Assembly: GCA_021774795.1 (NCBI GenBank)
Contig: JAJFIR010000014.1
Coordinates: 186,001 to 250,000, forward strand
From: Emcibacteraceae bacterium
GTDB taxonomy: Bacteria > Pseudomonadota > Alphaproteobacteria > Sphingomonadales > Emcibacteraceae
Reading direction: 5' to 3'
DNA length: 64,000 bases
A model generated the notes under the pieces. It was given only the letters and a program-made list of their open reading frames with translations. It searched no databases and was not told the origin of the DNA. A program made the position numbers and the translations under genes. This document shows, piece after piece, positions 1-9,534 of this stretch; position 1 is the first letter of the stretch, and every line of letters begins with the position of its first letter.

Positions 1-1
1 C

Positions 2-322
2 CGTGTTATCGGATTAACAAGCACGGGTTACGTAAGAAAAAGCAATTTATATGTACTTAAGCAGGAAAATATTGAAACAAAAGAAACCCAATCATTATCG
101 GTTACCGATGAAACCCAGATTTCGTCACAAATTGCCGTAGGTGCCGAAATGATATCCGAAAGCACATTGATAGAAAAAAGCACCCGAACGACGCAGATTA
201 TGCAAGCCAAAATGAAAGGTTATGAAGGTGATGGTTGCGGCGAATGCGGAAACTTTACAATGGTTCGAAATGGTACATGTCTAAAATGTGATACTTGCGG
301 TTCAACAAGTGGATGTTCCTGA
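2..322 (+). CDS. nrdJ: Vitamin B12-dependent (class II) ribonucleotide reductase, C-terminal end (partial)
   Basis: The reading frame is open from the first complete codon of the window and ends at TGA 320-322, so only about the last 106 residues are present. The tail carries the pattern GDGCGECGNFTMVRNGTCLK followed by CDTCGSTSGCS. This cysteine-rich zinc-ribbon-like tail is the hallmark C-terminus of alphaproteobacterial adenosylcobalamin-dependent ribonucleotide reductases (family knowledge); its cysteines are thought to re-reduce the active site. The enzyme makes deoxyribonucleotides for DNA synthesis in the cytoplasm. The start and catalytic barrel lie upstream of the window. Confidence 0.93.
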   Translation, partial: RVIGLTSTGYVRKSNLYVLKQENIETKETQSLSVTDETQISSQIAVGAEMISESTLIEKSTRTTQIMQAKMKGYEGDGCGECGNFTMVRNGTCLKCDTCGSTSGCS

Positions 323-487
323 AATAATAAAAATAATAACTAAATAGGCCTTGGACCAATTTAATTATGTTCTGCGGCGATGAATTTTACTAAATTTTTA
401 CCTAATTGGAGCAAGCTATACTCTTAAACATTCAATGTTTCTCGTGCATCTTTCAAATGAACGGTAAATAAGGGCAAGGCGAACCAA

Positions 488-2272
488 ATGACAGAACAGT
501 CAAACGCGGCACCATTTCTTTTTAGAAATAAGAAGCCCACGCTTACTTCGCGTTCTAAGTCTTTTGACGTAACAAGCCCGATTGCCGACGGCATTGCAAT
601 TGTAAATGTAGAGGAAAACGATCAATTTCGACTTATTTCTGCTAATGAAAAATTTCTGGAAAACGTCTATGTGGATGATGAGCAGCCCGTCGGATCGTTC
701 ATATCCGAGATATTCTGGGGTGAGAATTTCGAAGAGAATCAATTACAGGCTCATCTATTAAAAAGCTACAATCAAAAAAAAGCCCGTGCTTTTATCTGGC
801 TCCTGGTCATTGATGGCGTATCCCGCTCGTTTATATGCAAAATAATACCGCTGCAAAATAATGACGGCATCATTGGCAACATAACATTGACCACATCCGA
901 CTATGATGAAACCGAACAGCTTGAAATTGAAGTAGAACGTTATAATTATATTGATACACTCACGGAATTGCCAAACAGGTTTAAATTTCTCAAAATGCTT
1001 GAAGAAAGCTATGGCAGTAGCTCGCAGTCAAATACATCATATGATGATCCCAATATTCCGGAAGCGGCTGTTTTATTTGTAAATATCAATAAATTGCAAA
1101 CTATCAACGAGAATTTTGGATACGAAATCGGTGATAATGTGCTAAAAGCCGTTGCAAACCAATTAAAAGATAACCTAGCGGAAAACACTTTTTTAGCGCG
1201 CTTTACAAATGACAAGTTTGTAATTTTCATTACCGACGAACATTTTGAAAACATAAAACAGGATGCCCAGGTCCTTGCGCAATCGATACATCACAATATT
1301 ACCAATTTAACTTCAATTACCGACACCGGTATCAGACTTTCCTTATCCATCGGAATCGCAACCGGACCCGCTTCGCCAGCTAAATTGGAGCAATTAATGC
1401 AAAACGCCCACATGGCGATGAGACGAACCAACGATAATATAGGAAACCAAACTATAATATTTAATCAGGATCTAAAATCACAAGTTGAAACTAAGTTAAA
1501 ACTTGAAACGGAATTTCGCGAAGCATTAAAATGTAACGCTCTTGAACTTCATTACCAACCACTGGTAAATTTGCAAAATGGTGTGATATGTGGCTTTGAA
1601 GCATTGGCGAGATGGAATAATTCTCAGCGTGGTAATATTTCCCCTCTCGAATTTATAGCGCTTGCGGAAGAAGTTGGGCTGATCATCCCCTTGGGAGAAT
1701 GGGCACTAAATACGGCCTGCCAACAGCTAAAAACCTGGATCGACGCGACACCATCTTTTTGTAATATGTTTATGGCGGTCAACATTTCGAGCACGCATAT
1801 TATCAAAGGCAATATTATGGCACTCACGCGTGATGCCTTGGCTAAAAGCGGACTGGAGGGTGGCTGTCTCAAGCTTGAGTTAACGGAATCAACAATCATG
1901 GAAAACTCGGATATTGCCCGAAATATTCTTTTAGATTTAAAAACGCTTGGCATTTCGTTGGCGGTAGATGATTTTGGAACTGGTTATTCGTCGCTTTCTT
2001 ACCTAAGTCGTATACCTGCCGATACTCTGAAAATTGATCGGTCATTTACCAACAAAATCGATACAAGCGATGAAGGGCATAACATCGTTAAAGTTATAAT
2101 AAGTTTAGCCAAATCATTAGGAATGACTGTAATCGCCGAGGGTATCGAAACGAAAGAACAAATGGCAAAGCTAAGAAACCTGGGTTGTCATTATGGCCAA
2201 GGGTATCTGTTCTCCAGACCAATTCCGGCTGATCGGGTGCCACAATTTATTAATGATCATCCGGTTAAATAA
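488..2272 (+). CDS. EAL-domain c-di-GMP phosphodiesterase with degenerate GGDEF domain
   Basis: 594 residues. Residues about 25-135 look like a PAS-type sensory domain. Residues about 150-330 are a GGDEF domain that begins with a recognisable YIDTLTELPNR, but the signature loop reads TNDKF (240-244) instead of GGDEF, and the usual Asp of DxDxFK is replaced (NINKLQTINENFG). Diguanylate cyclase activity is therefore unlikely. Residues about 345-585 are an EAL domain with the catalytic set intact: FEALARW, NIS, LELTES, DDFGTGYSSLSYL, KIDRSF and AEGIE. The inferred role is hydrolysis of c-di-GMP, with the GGDEF part possibly acting as a GTP or regulatory module. No transmembrane segment is seen, so it should be cytoplasmic. 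It stands alone after nrdJ, 165 bp downstream. Confidence 0.9.
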   Translation: MTEQSNAAPFLFRNKKPTLTSRSKSFDVTSPIADGIAIVNVEENDQFRLISANEKFLENVYVDDEQPVGSFISEIFWGENFEENQLQAHLLKSYNQKKARAFIWLLVIDGVSRSFICKIIPLQNNDGIIGNITLTTSDYDETEQLEIEVERYNYIDTLTELPNRFKFLKMLEESYGSSSQSNTSYDDPNIPEAAVLFVNINKLQTINENFGYEIGDNVLKAVANQLKDNLAENTFLARFTNDKFVIFITDEHFENIKQDAQVLAQSIHHNITNLTSITDTGIRLSLSIGIATGPASPAKLEQLMQNAHMAMRRTNDNIGNQTIIFNQDLKSQVETKLKLETEFREALKCNALELHYQPLVNLQNGVICGFEALARWNNSQRGNISPLEFIALAEEVGLIIPLGEWALNTACQQLKTWIDATPSFCNMFMAVNISSTHIIKGNIMALTRDALAKSGLEGGCLKLELTESTIMENSDIARNILLDLKTLGISLAVDDFGTGYSSLSYLSRIPADTLKIDRSFTNKIDTSDEGHNIVKVIISLAKSLGMTVIAEGIETKEQMAKLRNLGCHYGQGYLFSRPIPADRVPQFINDHPVK

Positions 2273-2342
2273 ATCTCTCGAGTTTTATAGGTGAAGCGGG
2301 CATACTGCTTACTTTTCTTCCCTAACATAATGCGAGCTTAAC

Positions 2343-2720
2343 ATGGAAAAAATATACAAACGCCAACCGACCATTCGAACATTGCCAACTCAAAGTAATA
2401 TAAATTCAAACGGTCATATTTTTGGTGGCTGGATTTTATCGCAAATGGATTCCGCTGCGGGTATCGAAGCGATCCGGCGTGTTAAAGGCCCTGTTGCTAC
2501 TGTCGCCATAGAGGCGATGAAATTCCTCGCTCCCGTTAATATCGGTGACTGGCTTAGTGTCTATACAGATATCACAAAAGTTGGGCGCACTTCCCTAACC
2601 ATACATATTGAAGTTACCGTGGTCAGGCGCGGACATGAACAGGAAATCAAAGTAACAGAGGGCGACTTTGTTTTTGTTGCGCTCGATAAAGATCACAAAC
2701 CAACGGCCGTTGAAAAGTAA
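2343..2720 (+). CDS. Acyl-CoA thioesterase, YciA-like hot-dog fold
   Basis: 125 residues, the size of a single hot-dog domain. The motif NSNGHIFGGWILSQMDSAAG is the active-site stretch of the YciA/BACH acyl-CoA thioesterase family, in which the Asp acts in thioester hydrolysis. VAIEAMKFLAPVNIGDWLSV fits the central helix and strands. It should hydrolyse acyl-CoA to free acid and CoA in the cytoplasm; chain-length preference cannot be read from sequence. It follows the EAL gene by 70 bp on the same strand and converges on the alkaline phosphatase gene, whose stop is directly adjacent. Confidence 0.88.
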   Translation: MEKIYKRQPTIRTLPTQSNINSNGHIFGGWILSQMDSAAGIEAIRRVKGPVATVAIEAMKFLAPVNIGDWLSVYTDITKVGRTSLTIHIEVTVVRRGHEQEIKVTEGDFVFVALDKDHKPTAVEK

Positions 2721-4061
2721 TTAGTTTAACAAATAACTCTTCATCACACCAAAAATATCTGTTTGCCTAATTGTGCCGCGAAGCGGGTTATCCCGCGGTA
2801 AACCATGGGAAAAAACAGGCACATTTATACCTGTATGCGCCTGATCACTAATATTATTGGTGCCGTAATAAACCGATAATTCGTTGCCACCGTTCGTCAG
2901 CAGCATTTCATACAAGCCGGGGATATTTTCCTCAGTTCTCTTATAATTCTCATAATAGGGATGATGAATTGTTTGAGTAGATCCGCCGTGATCCGCCGTT
3001 ACAATGACAAGAGTATCACCTTGCATTTTGGCAAATTGAGCAACCATTTTTACGGTTCTGTCAAACGCCAGCATCTCACCAATAACCCCACACGGATTTG
3101 CGGCATGCGATTGTTTATCAATTGACGCGCCCTCTATCATCAGGAAAAAACCTTTTTCATTAGTTTTAGATTTTGCCGCCAATTTACTCAAAGCAGCGTT
3201 TGTCATTTCTTCGAGTTTCGGTATTCCATCATGATTGGGATTAGCTTCACAAGCGCGTGCCTGCGGGAAAATCACATTATTATCATCCTTGAAAAACCCG
3301 AGGATGCCGCCTCCAGCTTCAAGTTTTTTAGGCATGCGACCCCCATGTCCCTGCCATTCTATCGGCATATGATAATCTGAAAATATCCCCCACAGCTTCT
3401 CATTATCATTATCCGCATTAATATTTAGAAGCGAAGCGCGATCCTTAAATATAGTATAACCTTTATCCAGAGCGATTTGTTCGATGGTTTTTTCGTCCCT
3501 TATCGCCGGTAACAACCGCTCACCACCACCCAATAAAATATCAATATCCAGGTCAATCATTTGCTCTATTATGGAAATATCACCTTCGCACGGTGCGTCA
3601 CCCGGTTTCATACAATATCTGTTGGTAACATGTGCGGCAAATGATGCGGGTGTCGCGTCTGTTATCACCGCGGTCGTAACCAATCCTGTATTCAGTGAAC
3701 TCCTTTTGGCAAGCTCCAAAATTGTCTCAATTGGTGCATCATATTTTGCCGTTGTTGCGATACGTCGGACTGCCGTGCGTTGTCCGGTCGCTAATACTGT
3801 ACCACCGCTCGCAGAATCCCCGACGAAAGCAATTAAATTCGGATCACTTTCCCGTAGCGCATTTACGATCGCCGTCCCGTGAAAATCCATAGTATCAATA
3901 TAAAGACCGGCACCACTATCGAATTGGTAATTACGGGCCAGGGTAATTTCTGCCATACCCATTCCGTCACCGACAAGCAAAATGACGTTCTTTGGCGCAG
4001 CAACGGTTATCTGCTGTGCTGATAATATTAAAACTGAAACGAAAATTAAAATTCGGCGCAT
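2721..4061 (-). CDS. Alkaline phosphatase (PhoA family), exported
   Basis: 446 residues. An N-terminal signal peptide (hydrophobic ILIFVSVLILSAQ then AAP) indicates export to the periplasm. The alkaline phosphatase family landmarks are present: the metal-binding VGDGMGMAE, the nucleophile region VGDSASGGTVLATGQRT with Ser after Asp, EGASIDKQSHA (metal ligands Glu, Asp, His), TADHGG, and a C-terminal HTG. It should release phosphate from phosphomonoesters. It is the downstream copy of a tandem pair of about 45% or higher identity by eye with the next upstream gene, 80 bp away, and the pair probably arose by duplication. The predicted signal peptide has no lipobox, unlike its partner. Confidence 0.92.
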   Translation of the reverse strand: MRRILIFVSVLILSAQQITVAAPKNVILLVGDGMGMAEITLARNYQFDSGAGLYIDTMDFHGTAIVNALRESDPNLIAFVGDSASGGTVLATGQRTAVRRIATTAKYDAPIETILELAKRSSLNTGLVTTAVITDATPASFAAHVTNRYCMKPGDAPCEGDISIIEQMIDLDIDILLGGGERLLPAIRDEKTIEQIALDKGYTIFKDRASLLNINADNDNEKLWGIFSDYHMPIEWQGHGGRMPKKLEAGGGILGFFKDDNNVIFPQARACEANPNHDGIPKLEEMTNAALSKLAAKSKTNEKGFFLMIEGASIDKQSHAANPCGVIGEMLAFDRTVKMVAQFAKMQGDTLVIVTADHGGSTQTIHHPYYENYKRTEENIPGLYEMLLTNGGNELSVYYGTNNISDQAHTGINVPVFSHGLPRDNPLRGTIRQTDIFGVMKSYLLN

Positions 4062-4086
4062 GTAATTTTTCCTATCCGATTGTTAT

Positions 4087-4140
4087 CATTAAAATATAAT
4101 CGAACAGAGATAAAAGAGATAGGGAAATATAACTTATCGA
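4087..4140 (-). promoter_or_regulatory. Upstream region shared by both alkaline phosphatase genes
   Basis: The leader of the first phosphatase gene and the leader of the second (about 5519-5561) share the ordered blocks AAAATATAATC, AACA, GATAG and TTATCG on the + strand. The similarity suggests that the promoter or operator was duplicated together with the gene. I could not fit a convincing Pho box (CTGTCAT repeats), so phosphate control is only inferred from gene function. Confidence 0.4.
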
Positions 4141-4141
4141 A

Positions 4142-5485
4142 TTACTGGAAAAGATAAGCTTTCATCACATCATAGATAGTGTCTTGTTGAATGATACCTG
4201 TTACCGGAGCACCGTCCGGCAAACCATACGAATAAATTGGTACATTCACACCTGTATGTGCTTGATCATCCGTATTATTTGTCCCGTAATAGGCCCCTAA
4301 TTCATGGCCGCCTTTTGAAAGGAGCAGTTGATAAAGACCGGGCATATTATCCAGTGTTCTTGCGCCCCTGTAAAATTCAGGCTTATAAATTACCTGCGTT
4401 GAAGCACCGTGATCAGCGGTAACAATCACCGCCGTATTGCCTTGTTCCACCGCAAAATCGACAGCCATCTTGACCGTACGGTCAAACGCCAGCATTTCAC
4501 CGATCGTACCACATGGTTTTGCAACATGGGCCTGCTTATCAATAGACGCCCCTTCGATCATCAGAAAAAATCCTGTATCGTTATCGTTTGCAAGATTATT
4601 TAGCGCGTATGTGGTCATTTCCTCGAGCTTCGGAATTCCGGCATGGTTTGGGTTAAGCTCACATCTCTCGGCTAATGGAAAAATTATATTACCTTCTTCG
4701 TCAAGCGACACAACTTGTGCACCCAGTCCGCCGGCACCCTGCCATTCAACGGGCATATGGGAATTTGAAAACACACCGAATGTTTTTGCGTTTACCGGCA
4801 GATTATTAAAATCTTCCATATCTTTAACAACGCTATAACCAAGATCAATTGCTTTTTGGTGGATCAGCGTTGCATTTTCGTCGACAGCGTCAAGCAGCTC
4901 CCATCCGCCGCCAAGCATTACATCAACGTTATTATCCAGCATTTGATCAACGATCGGGTTATCACCATATTCTTCGCAAGCGGCATCGCCCCTTTTCCAA
5001 CAATATCTATTTTCAGCATGAGCCGCAAAAGATGCCGGTGTCGCATCAGTAATCGCCGATGTCGTCACAAGTCCTGTTTTAAAGCCTTTTTCCTTCGCTT
5101 CTTCCAATATGGTTTTTATATGCGCGCCGTCCGTTGCAGTCGTTGCCACATGGCCGTCGCTGGTTCTTTGTCCCGTTGAAATTGTCGTCCCGCCGCTGGC
5201 GGATTCACCGACAAATTGGTATTTACCAGGATCATCTTTCATCAATTGTTTAACGATAACCGACCCTCGAACCTCCATCGTGTCCACGTATAAACCATCA
5301 TCACCGTCAAATTCATAAGCCCGCGTAAGCGCGATTTCCGCTTCCCCCATCCCATCGCCAATTAATAAAATCAGGTTTCTAGGCCCGCCACTACTCGTGT
5401 CCATATTTTCTTCTGTGACAGCAATGTTTTCTACCTGCCCACACGACATTAGAGATAAAGCAGCAATGATAAAAATACGATGCAT
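4142..5485 (-). CDS. Alkaline phosphatase (PhoA family), predicted lipoprotein
   Basis: 447 residues. The N-terminus ends in a lipobox (SLMSC, Cys15), so this copy is probably a lipid-anchored exported phosphatase. Family motifs are intact: IGDGMGEAE, ESASGGTTISTGQRT, EGASIDKQAHV, TADHGAS and HTGVN. The residue before the catalytic Ser is Glu rather than the usual Asp, a conservative change that the neighbouring paralogue does not share. Together the two genes look like a duplicated pair with one soluble and one anchored product, and similar leader sequences suggest shared control. The upstream tRNA-Lys terminator separates it from the tgt operon. Confidence 0.91.
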   Translation of the reverse strand: MHRIFIIAALSLMSCGQVENIAVTEENMDTSSGGPRNLILLIGDGMGEAEIALTRAYEFDGDDGLYVDTMEVRGSVIVKQLMKDDPGKYQFVGESASGGTTISTGQRTSDGHVATTATDGAHIKTILEEAKEKGFKTGLVTTSAITDATPASFAAHAENRYCWKRGDAACEEYGDNPIVDQMLDNNVDVMLGGGWELLDAVDENATLIHQKAIDLGYSVVKDMEDFNNLPVNAKTFGVFSNSHMPVEWQGAGGLGAQVVSLDEEGNIIFPLAERCELNPNHAGIPKLEEMTTYALNNLANDNDTGFFLMIEGASIDKQAHVAKPCGTIGEMLAFDRTVKMAVDFAVEQGNTAVIVTADHGASTQVIYKPEFYRGARTLDNMPGLYQLLLSKGGHELGAYYGTNNTDDQAHTGVNVPIYSYGLPDGAPVTGIIQQDTIYDVMKAYLFQ

Positions 5486-5571
5486 GAAAATAATTCCTCT
5501 ATTTTGTCCCCGGATAAGAAAATATAATCTAACAACAACAATAGCGATAGTAATTTATCGCTGGAAACAAT

Positions 5572-5604
5572 AAAACCCCACAGCCAAACGGCATATGAGG
5601 TTTT
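5572..5604 (-). terminator. Terminator downstream of tRNA-Lys
   Basis: Read on the minus strand, AAAACCTCATATGCC pairs with GGCTGTGGGGTTTT around a GTTT loop. The stem has about 14 pairs with one bulged T and some G-U pairs, and closes with A-T pairs that give a short U run. It lies 3 bp beyond the CCA end of the tRNA. Confidence 0.65.
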
Positions 5605-5606
5605 TA

Positions 5607-5682
5607 TGGTGAGCCCGACAGGGTTCGAACCTGTGACCTACTGATTAAAAGTCAGTTGCTCTACCAGCTGAGCTACGGGCCC
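5607..5682 (-). tRNA. tRNA-Lys (anticodon TTT)
   Basis: 76 nt including an encoded CCA. The acceptor stem is GGGCCCG with CGGGCTC, with discriminator A. The anticodon arm is ACTGA-CTTTTAA-TCAGT, so the anticodon is UUU. The T arm carries GGTTCGAACC and the D arm GCTCAGCTGGTAGAGC. All four stems fold. Confidence 0.98.
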
Positions 5683-5762
5683 TCAAGAGGAGGTGAGCGG
5701 AACATAAGGCCACTCATGCCAATGGTCAATAGTAATTTTACCACTTTGCTATTTTTATTTAA

Positions 5763-6902
5763 CTAAAGCGCATCTACGTCACCCCGCGCCCGAGTTTTAT
5801 GAAATTCATCCACAAAATCATCAAGTGATTTAGCCGATATCGCGCCCCGCAGTCCGGCCATTAAATCCTGATAATAAGTCAGATTATGTTCGGTGAGTAA
5901 CATCGGTCCCAAAATTTCACCACTACGAATTAAATGAGAAATATAAGCCCGACTATAATCCTTACATGCGGAGCAGCCGCAATGCGCATCAATTGGTCTG
6001 GGATCATCAATATGGCGGGAATTTTTCATATTCACAGTGCCACGGCGCGTAAAAGCCTGACCCGTGCGTCCGGAACGCGACGGCATCACGCAATCAAACA
6101 TATCAATGCCCCTCTGCACAGCACCAACAATATCATCCGGTTTACCCACACCCATCAAATACCGTGGTTTGGCCTTGGGCATTTGGGGCATTGTGTAATC
6201 CAATACTTCAAACATAACATCTTGGCCTTCACCAACAGCCAGGCCCCCAACTGCGTAACCATCAAAATCAATTTCCTTAAGGGCCGCCACGGATTGACGG
6301 CGAAGGCCTTCAAAAACGCCGCCTTGCACAATTCCAAAAAGCGCATTGTCACGTGCGTGATCCGAACCATTATGAAATGCGTCATATGATCTTTTTGCCC
6401 ACCGCACCGAAAGCAACATGCTTTTTTCAGTTTCTTTCCTTGTCGCGGGATAAGGCGTACATTCGTCAAACGCCATTACGATGTTAGCACCAAGCAGCCG
6501 TTGGATTTCCATACTGCGTTCCGGGCTCAACATATGCTTACTGCCATCAATATGTGACTGAAAGGAAACCCCCTCTTCGGTAATTTTTCTGAGTTTCGCG
6601 AGCGACATTACCTGAAAGCCGCCTGAATCAGTAAGTATTGGTAAAGGCCAGTTCATAAATTTATGAAGGCCACCCAGATTTGCGATACGTTCCGCCGTCG
6701 GCCGCAGCATTAAATGATAGGTATTGCCAAGCAAAATATCCGCGCCCGTCTCGCGCACAGTTTCAGGTTTCATTGCTTTAACAGTTGCCGAAGTCCCCAC
6801 GGGCATAAAGGCAGGCGTTCTGATTTCACCGCGAACGGTTCCTATAACACCTGTGCGGGCCTTACCGTCCGTTTGCGTAATCTCCATTGAAAAACCGCTC
6901 AT
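5763..6902 (-). CDS. tgt: tRNA-guanine transglycosylase
   Basis: 379 residues, full length for bacterial Tgt. It exchanges guanine-34 of GUN anticodons for preQ1 in queuosine synthesis. Visible landmarks are [12 protein letters not shown] near residues 90-105 (substrate-base recognition), [32 protein letters not shown] (nucleophile region) and the zinc site [17 protein letters not shown]. The start ATG overlaps the queA stop codon (ATGA), so the two queuosine enzymes are translationally coupled, with queA first. Confidence 0.97.
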   Translation of the reverse strand: MSGFSMEITQTDGKARTGVIGTVRGEIRTPAFMPVGTSATVKAMKPETVRETGADILLGNTYHLMLRPTAERIANLGGLHKFMNWPLPILTDSGGFQVMSLAKLRKITEEGVSFQSHIDGSKHMLSPERSMEIQRLLGANIVMAFDECTPYPATRKETEKSMLLSVRWAKRSYDAFHNGSDHARDNALFGIVQGGVFEGLRRQSVAALKEIDFDGYAVGGLAVGEGQDVMFEVLDYTMPQMPKAKPRYLMGVGKPDDIVGAVQRGIDMFDCVMPSRSGRTGQAFTRRGTVNMKNSRHIDDPRPIDAHCGCSACKDYSRAYISHLIRSGEILGPMLLTEHNLTYYQDLMAGLRGAISAKSLDDFVDEFHKTRARGDVDAL

Positions 6903-7939
6903 AGCTGGTCTTCACGAAACAAAAGACTGCTATCCCCGTATGAATAGAAACGGTACTTACTTTCAATTGCGTGTTTATACGCCTTTTTCATATTATCAAA
7001 TCCTGCAAAGGCACTTACTAACATAAATAATGTCGATTTTGGTAAATGAAAATTAGTCATTAATATATCTATACTGCGAAATTTATATCCCGGTGTAATA
7101 AATATATCCGTCGCATCGCGGTACGCATGTGTCACACCATTATTATCTGTTGCGCTTTCAAGCAGCCTAAGAGAAGTAGTTCCCACCGCAACAATTTTGC
7201 CGCCCTTCGCGCGGGTTTCATTAATTAAATTGGCCACATCTTCGGATACTTCCCCATACTCCGCATGCATTTTATGATCTTCGGTGTCGTCTGCCTTTAC
7301 CGGAAGGAAAGTCCCCGCACCCACATGTAGTGTCACATAAACACCTTTTACACCCTTTTTATCGAGTTGTGATTGTAACGCTTTAGTAAAATGAAGCCCC
7401 GCAGTTGGCGCGGCAACGGCGCCATCATTTTGACTGTATATTGTCTGATAATCATTTTTATCACGGTCATCTATCGGCCTTTGCGACGCGATATAAGGTG
7501 GTAGCGGCATCACACCGGATATATTTAAGGCTTCGCGCAGGTCATCGCCAATTTTATTAAACTCTATTGTTACTTCACCGCCGTCGCCTTTTGACACTAG
7601 GCTCGCGTCGAGCGACCCTTCAAAATTAATTATATCATCTGATTTTAGCTTCTTGGCGGGTTTTGCAAACGCTTTCCAGACACCTCCCCCCATATTCATA
7701 TGGAGTGTGATTTCAATTTTTGCATCGCGTCTTTTACCTTTTAACCTTGCCGGAATGACACGAGTATCATTAAAGATCATCAAATCACCAGCACTGAGAA
7801 AGTCTGATAAGTTGGTGACCATTCGGTCGGTTTGGTCTTTACCTTTAACCACAAGCAAACGCGCCCCGTCACGTGATGCGGCGGGGCGTATTGCGATGAG
7901 TTCTTTTGGTAGCTCAAAATTAAATTGATCGACTTTCAT
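6899..7939 (-). CDS. queA: S-adenosylmethionine:tRNA ribosyltransferase-isomerase
   Basis: 346 residues, the usual length for QueA. It transfers and isomerises the ribosyl group of SAM onto preQ1-modified tRNA to give epoxyqueuosine. Family signatures seen are [49 protein letters not shown] and [19 protein letters not shown]. It lies between the cyclophilin genes (11 bp) and tgt (4 bp overlap), consistent with a single reverse-strand transcript starting at gyrA or coaD. Confidence 0.97.
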   Translation of the reverse strand: MKVDQFNFELPKELIAIRPAASRDGARLLVVKGKDQTDRMVTNLSDFLSAGDLMIFNDTRVIPARLKGKRRDAKIEITLHMNMGGGVWKAFAKPAKKLKSDDIINFEGSLDASLVSKGDGGEVTIEFNKIGDDLREALNISGVMPLPPYIASQRPIDDRDKNDYQTIYSQNDGAVAAPTAGLHFTKALQSQLDKKGVKGVYVTLHVGAGTFLPVKADDTEDHKMHAEYGEVSEDVANLINETRAKGGKIVAVGTTSLRLLESATDNNGVTHAYRDATDIFITPGYKFRSIDILMTNFHLPKSTLFMLVSAFAGFDNMKKAYKHAIESKYRFYSYGDSSLLFREDQL

Positions 7940-7950
7940 AAAATAAAAGC

Positions 7951-8427
7951 TTATTCGGAGTCAGCAGCAACCTGCATTTTTACTATTTTATCGGGTTCGC
8001 CGTTCATGCAAAAATCCATGCCTTCACCGCGCTTTAACTCGTCAACAAATTCCATGCCTTCACTTACTTGGCCCCAAACAGTATATTGACCATCCAGAAA
8101 ACCAGCATCACCAAAACAGATAAAAAATTGGCTGTCGCCACTATCCGGGTCTTGCGACCGTGCCATTGAAGCGGCACCGCGTTGATGCGGTTTATCGGAA
8201 AACTCTGCTGTAAGTTTATGACCTGATCCGCCCGTACCCGTGCCGTCAGGATCACCGCCTTGTGCCATAAAACCGTCAATTACCCGATGAAATGTCAAGC
8301 CGTCATAAAAACCGCTGCGGGCTAATTCTTTAATGCGTGCCACATGACCAGGGGCAACATCATCGTGCAAATCAATAATCACCCTACCGGCTTCCAGGTC
8401 CAAATATAGCGTATTTTCTAAATCCAT
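7951..8427 (-). CDS. Peptidyl-prolyl cis-trans isomerase, cyclophilin type (cytoplasmic)
   Basis: 158 residues with no signal peptide. Cyclophilin active-site motifs are present: FHRVIDGFMAQGGD (Arg, Phe, Met, Gln), ASMARSQDPDSGDSQFFI and a Trp-bearing YTVWGQV. It should catalyse proline isomerisation during protein folding in the cytoplasm. It is a close paralogue of the gene directly upstream (19 bp away), from which it differs mainly by lacking the leader, so the pair provides one cytoplasmic and one periplasmic isomerase. Confidence 0.94.
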   Translation of the reverse strand: MDLENTLYLDLEAGRVIIDLHDDVAPGHVARIKELARSGFYDGLTFHRVIDGFMAQGGDPDGTGTGGSGHKLTAEFSDKPHQRGAASMARSQDPDSGDSQFFICFGDAGFLDGQYTVWGQVSEGMEFVDELKRGEGMDFCMNGEPDKIVKMQVAADSE

Positions 8428-8446
8428 TTTTTATCCTTAGTTTATC

Positions 8447-8998
8447 CTAATTTTCAACGTCTGCGGCAACGCGCATCGTTACAATTTTATCTGGATCGGT
8501 GAAACCTTCACCTTCACCTCTTTTAATTTGATCAACGAATTTCATTCCTTTAATCACCTCGCCCCATAAGGTATAATTTCCGTCAAGGTTAGGCCGGTAA
8601 GCAAAAGTTATAAAAAACTGGCTGTCCGCACTATTCGGGTCACTGGCACGCGCCATTGAAACCATGCCTTTATAATGAGGAAGGTCGGAAAATTCCGCAT
8701 CAATGTTTTGACCAGAACCGCCGCCCCCGGTTCCCGTTGGGTCACCCGTCTGGGCCATAAATCCGTCTATTACCCTGTGAAATAGAATCCCGTCATAAAA
8801 CTTTTGCCGGGTTAACTCCTTTATTCTTGCCACATGGTTTGGGGCGACGTCAGGAAACATGCGTATGACAACACGCCCCGTTTCCAGTTCGAGATATAGA
8901 GTATTCTCCAAATCAACTTCTTCATCCTGCGCCAACAATGCTTGTGGCGATACAATCATAATTAAAAGGGCTATAAACGCCTTAAAAGTTATTTTCAT
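8447..8998 (-). CDS. Peptidyl-prolyl cis-trans isomerase, cyclophilin type (exported)
   Basis: 183 residues. Residues 1-23 form a signal peptide (KAFIALLIMIVSPQALLAQ, cleavage likely after LAQ), so the enzyme should fold proteins in the periplasm. Cyclophilin motifs are FHRVIDGFMAQTGD, MARASDPNSADSQFFI and YTLWGEV. It follows coaD by 22 bp and precedes its leaderless paralogue by 19 bp, in the order common in alphaproteobacteria (coaD, PPIase, PPIase, queA, tgt). Confidence 0.94.
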   Translation of the reverse strand: MKITFKAFIALLIMIVSPQALLAQDEEVDLENTLYLELETGRVVIRMFPDVAPNHVARIKELTRQKFYDGILFHRVIDGFMAQTGDPTGTGGGGSGQNIDAEFSDLPHYKGMVSMARASDPNSADSQFFITFAYRPNLDGNYTLWGEVIKGMKFVDQIKRGEGEGFTDPDKIVTMRVAADVEN

Positions 8999-9020
8999 AA
9001 TAAAGTTCCGTTACTTGATT

Positions 9021-9530
9021 TTAATCTTTGCCAAGTTTAGCCAACACGTCATTGCGAATGGCCGGTGTGACAAACTTGTCAATTTTACCGTCATATATTG
9101 CAATTTCTTTCACAAGTCGAGAGGCAATCGCTTGCAGAGAAGGATCAGCCATCATAAAGACGGTTTCAATATCAGCATTAAGCTGGTCATTCATCGCGGT
9201 CATCTGAAATTCATACTCAAAATCCGATGCGGCACGAAGTCCCCTGATAATGACAGAAGCATTTATTTGCTCAGCATAAGTCATAAGTAACGTATCAAAA
9301 CCGGTGACTTCTATGGTAGCACTTTGTCCATTGTTTAAATGTGCAGTCTCCCGACGGACGATTTCAATCCGTTCTTCGAGCGAGAAAAGTGTCTTTTTCG
9401 AAGGGTTTGTGGACACACCAACAATTAAATGATCCACGAGTTTAGCACCCCGTTCAATGATATCCATATGACCCAATGTTATCGGATCAAACGTTCCAGG
9501 ATATAAGCCAATCCTTTTTTGAGCGGCCAT
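9021..9530 (-). CDS. coaD: Phosphopantetheine adenylyltransferase
   Basis: 169 residues. It carries out the penultimate step of coenzyme A synthesis, joining ATP and 4'-phosphopantetheine to give dephospho-CoA. The nucleotidyltransferase motif YPGTFDPITLGHMDIIERG (residues about 8-26, T/HxGH type), the RGLRAASDFEYEFQM helix and the C-terminal SSR/LVKEIA-like region (ASRLVKEIA) are all present. It lies 4 bp downstream of gyrA and is probably cotranscribed. Confidence 0.97.
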   Translation of the reverse strand: MAAQKRIGLYPGTFDPITLGHMDIIERGAKLVDHLIVGVSTNPSKKTLFSLEERIEIVRRETAHLNNGQSATIEVTGFDTLLMTYAEQINASVIIRGLRAASDFEYEFQMTAMNDQLNADIETVFMMADPSLQAIASRLVKEIAIYDGKIDKFVTPAIRNDVLAKLGKD

Positions 9531-9534
9531 ACGA

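Noticed and set aside
4062-4141. Pho box upstream of the alkaline phosphatases
   Set aside because: No pair of CTGTCAT-like repeats at 11-bp spacing could be fitted on either strand.
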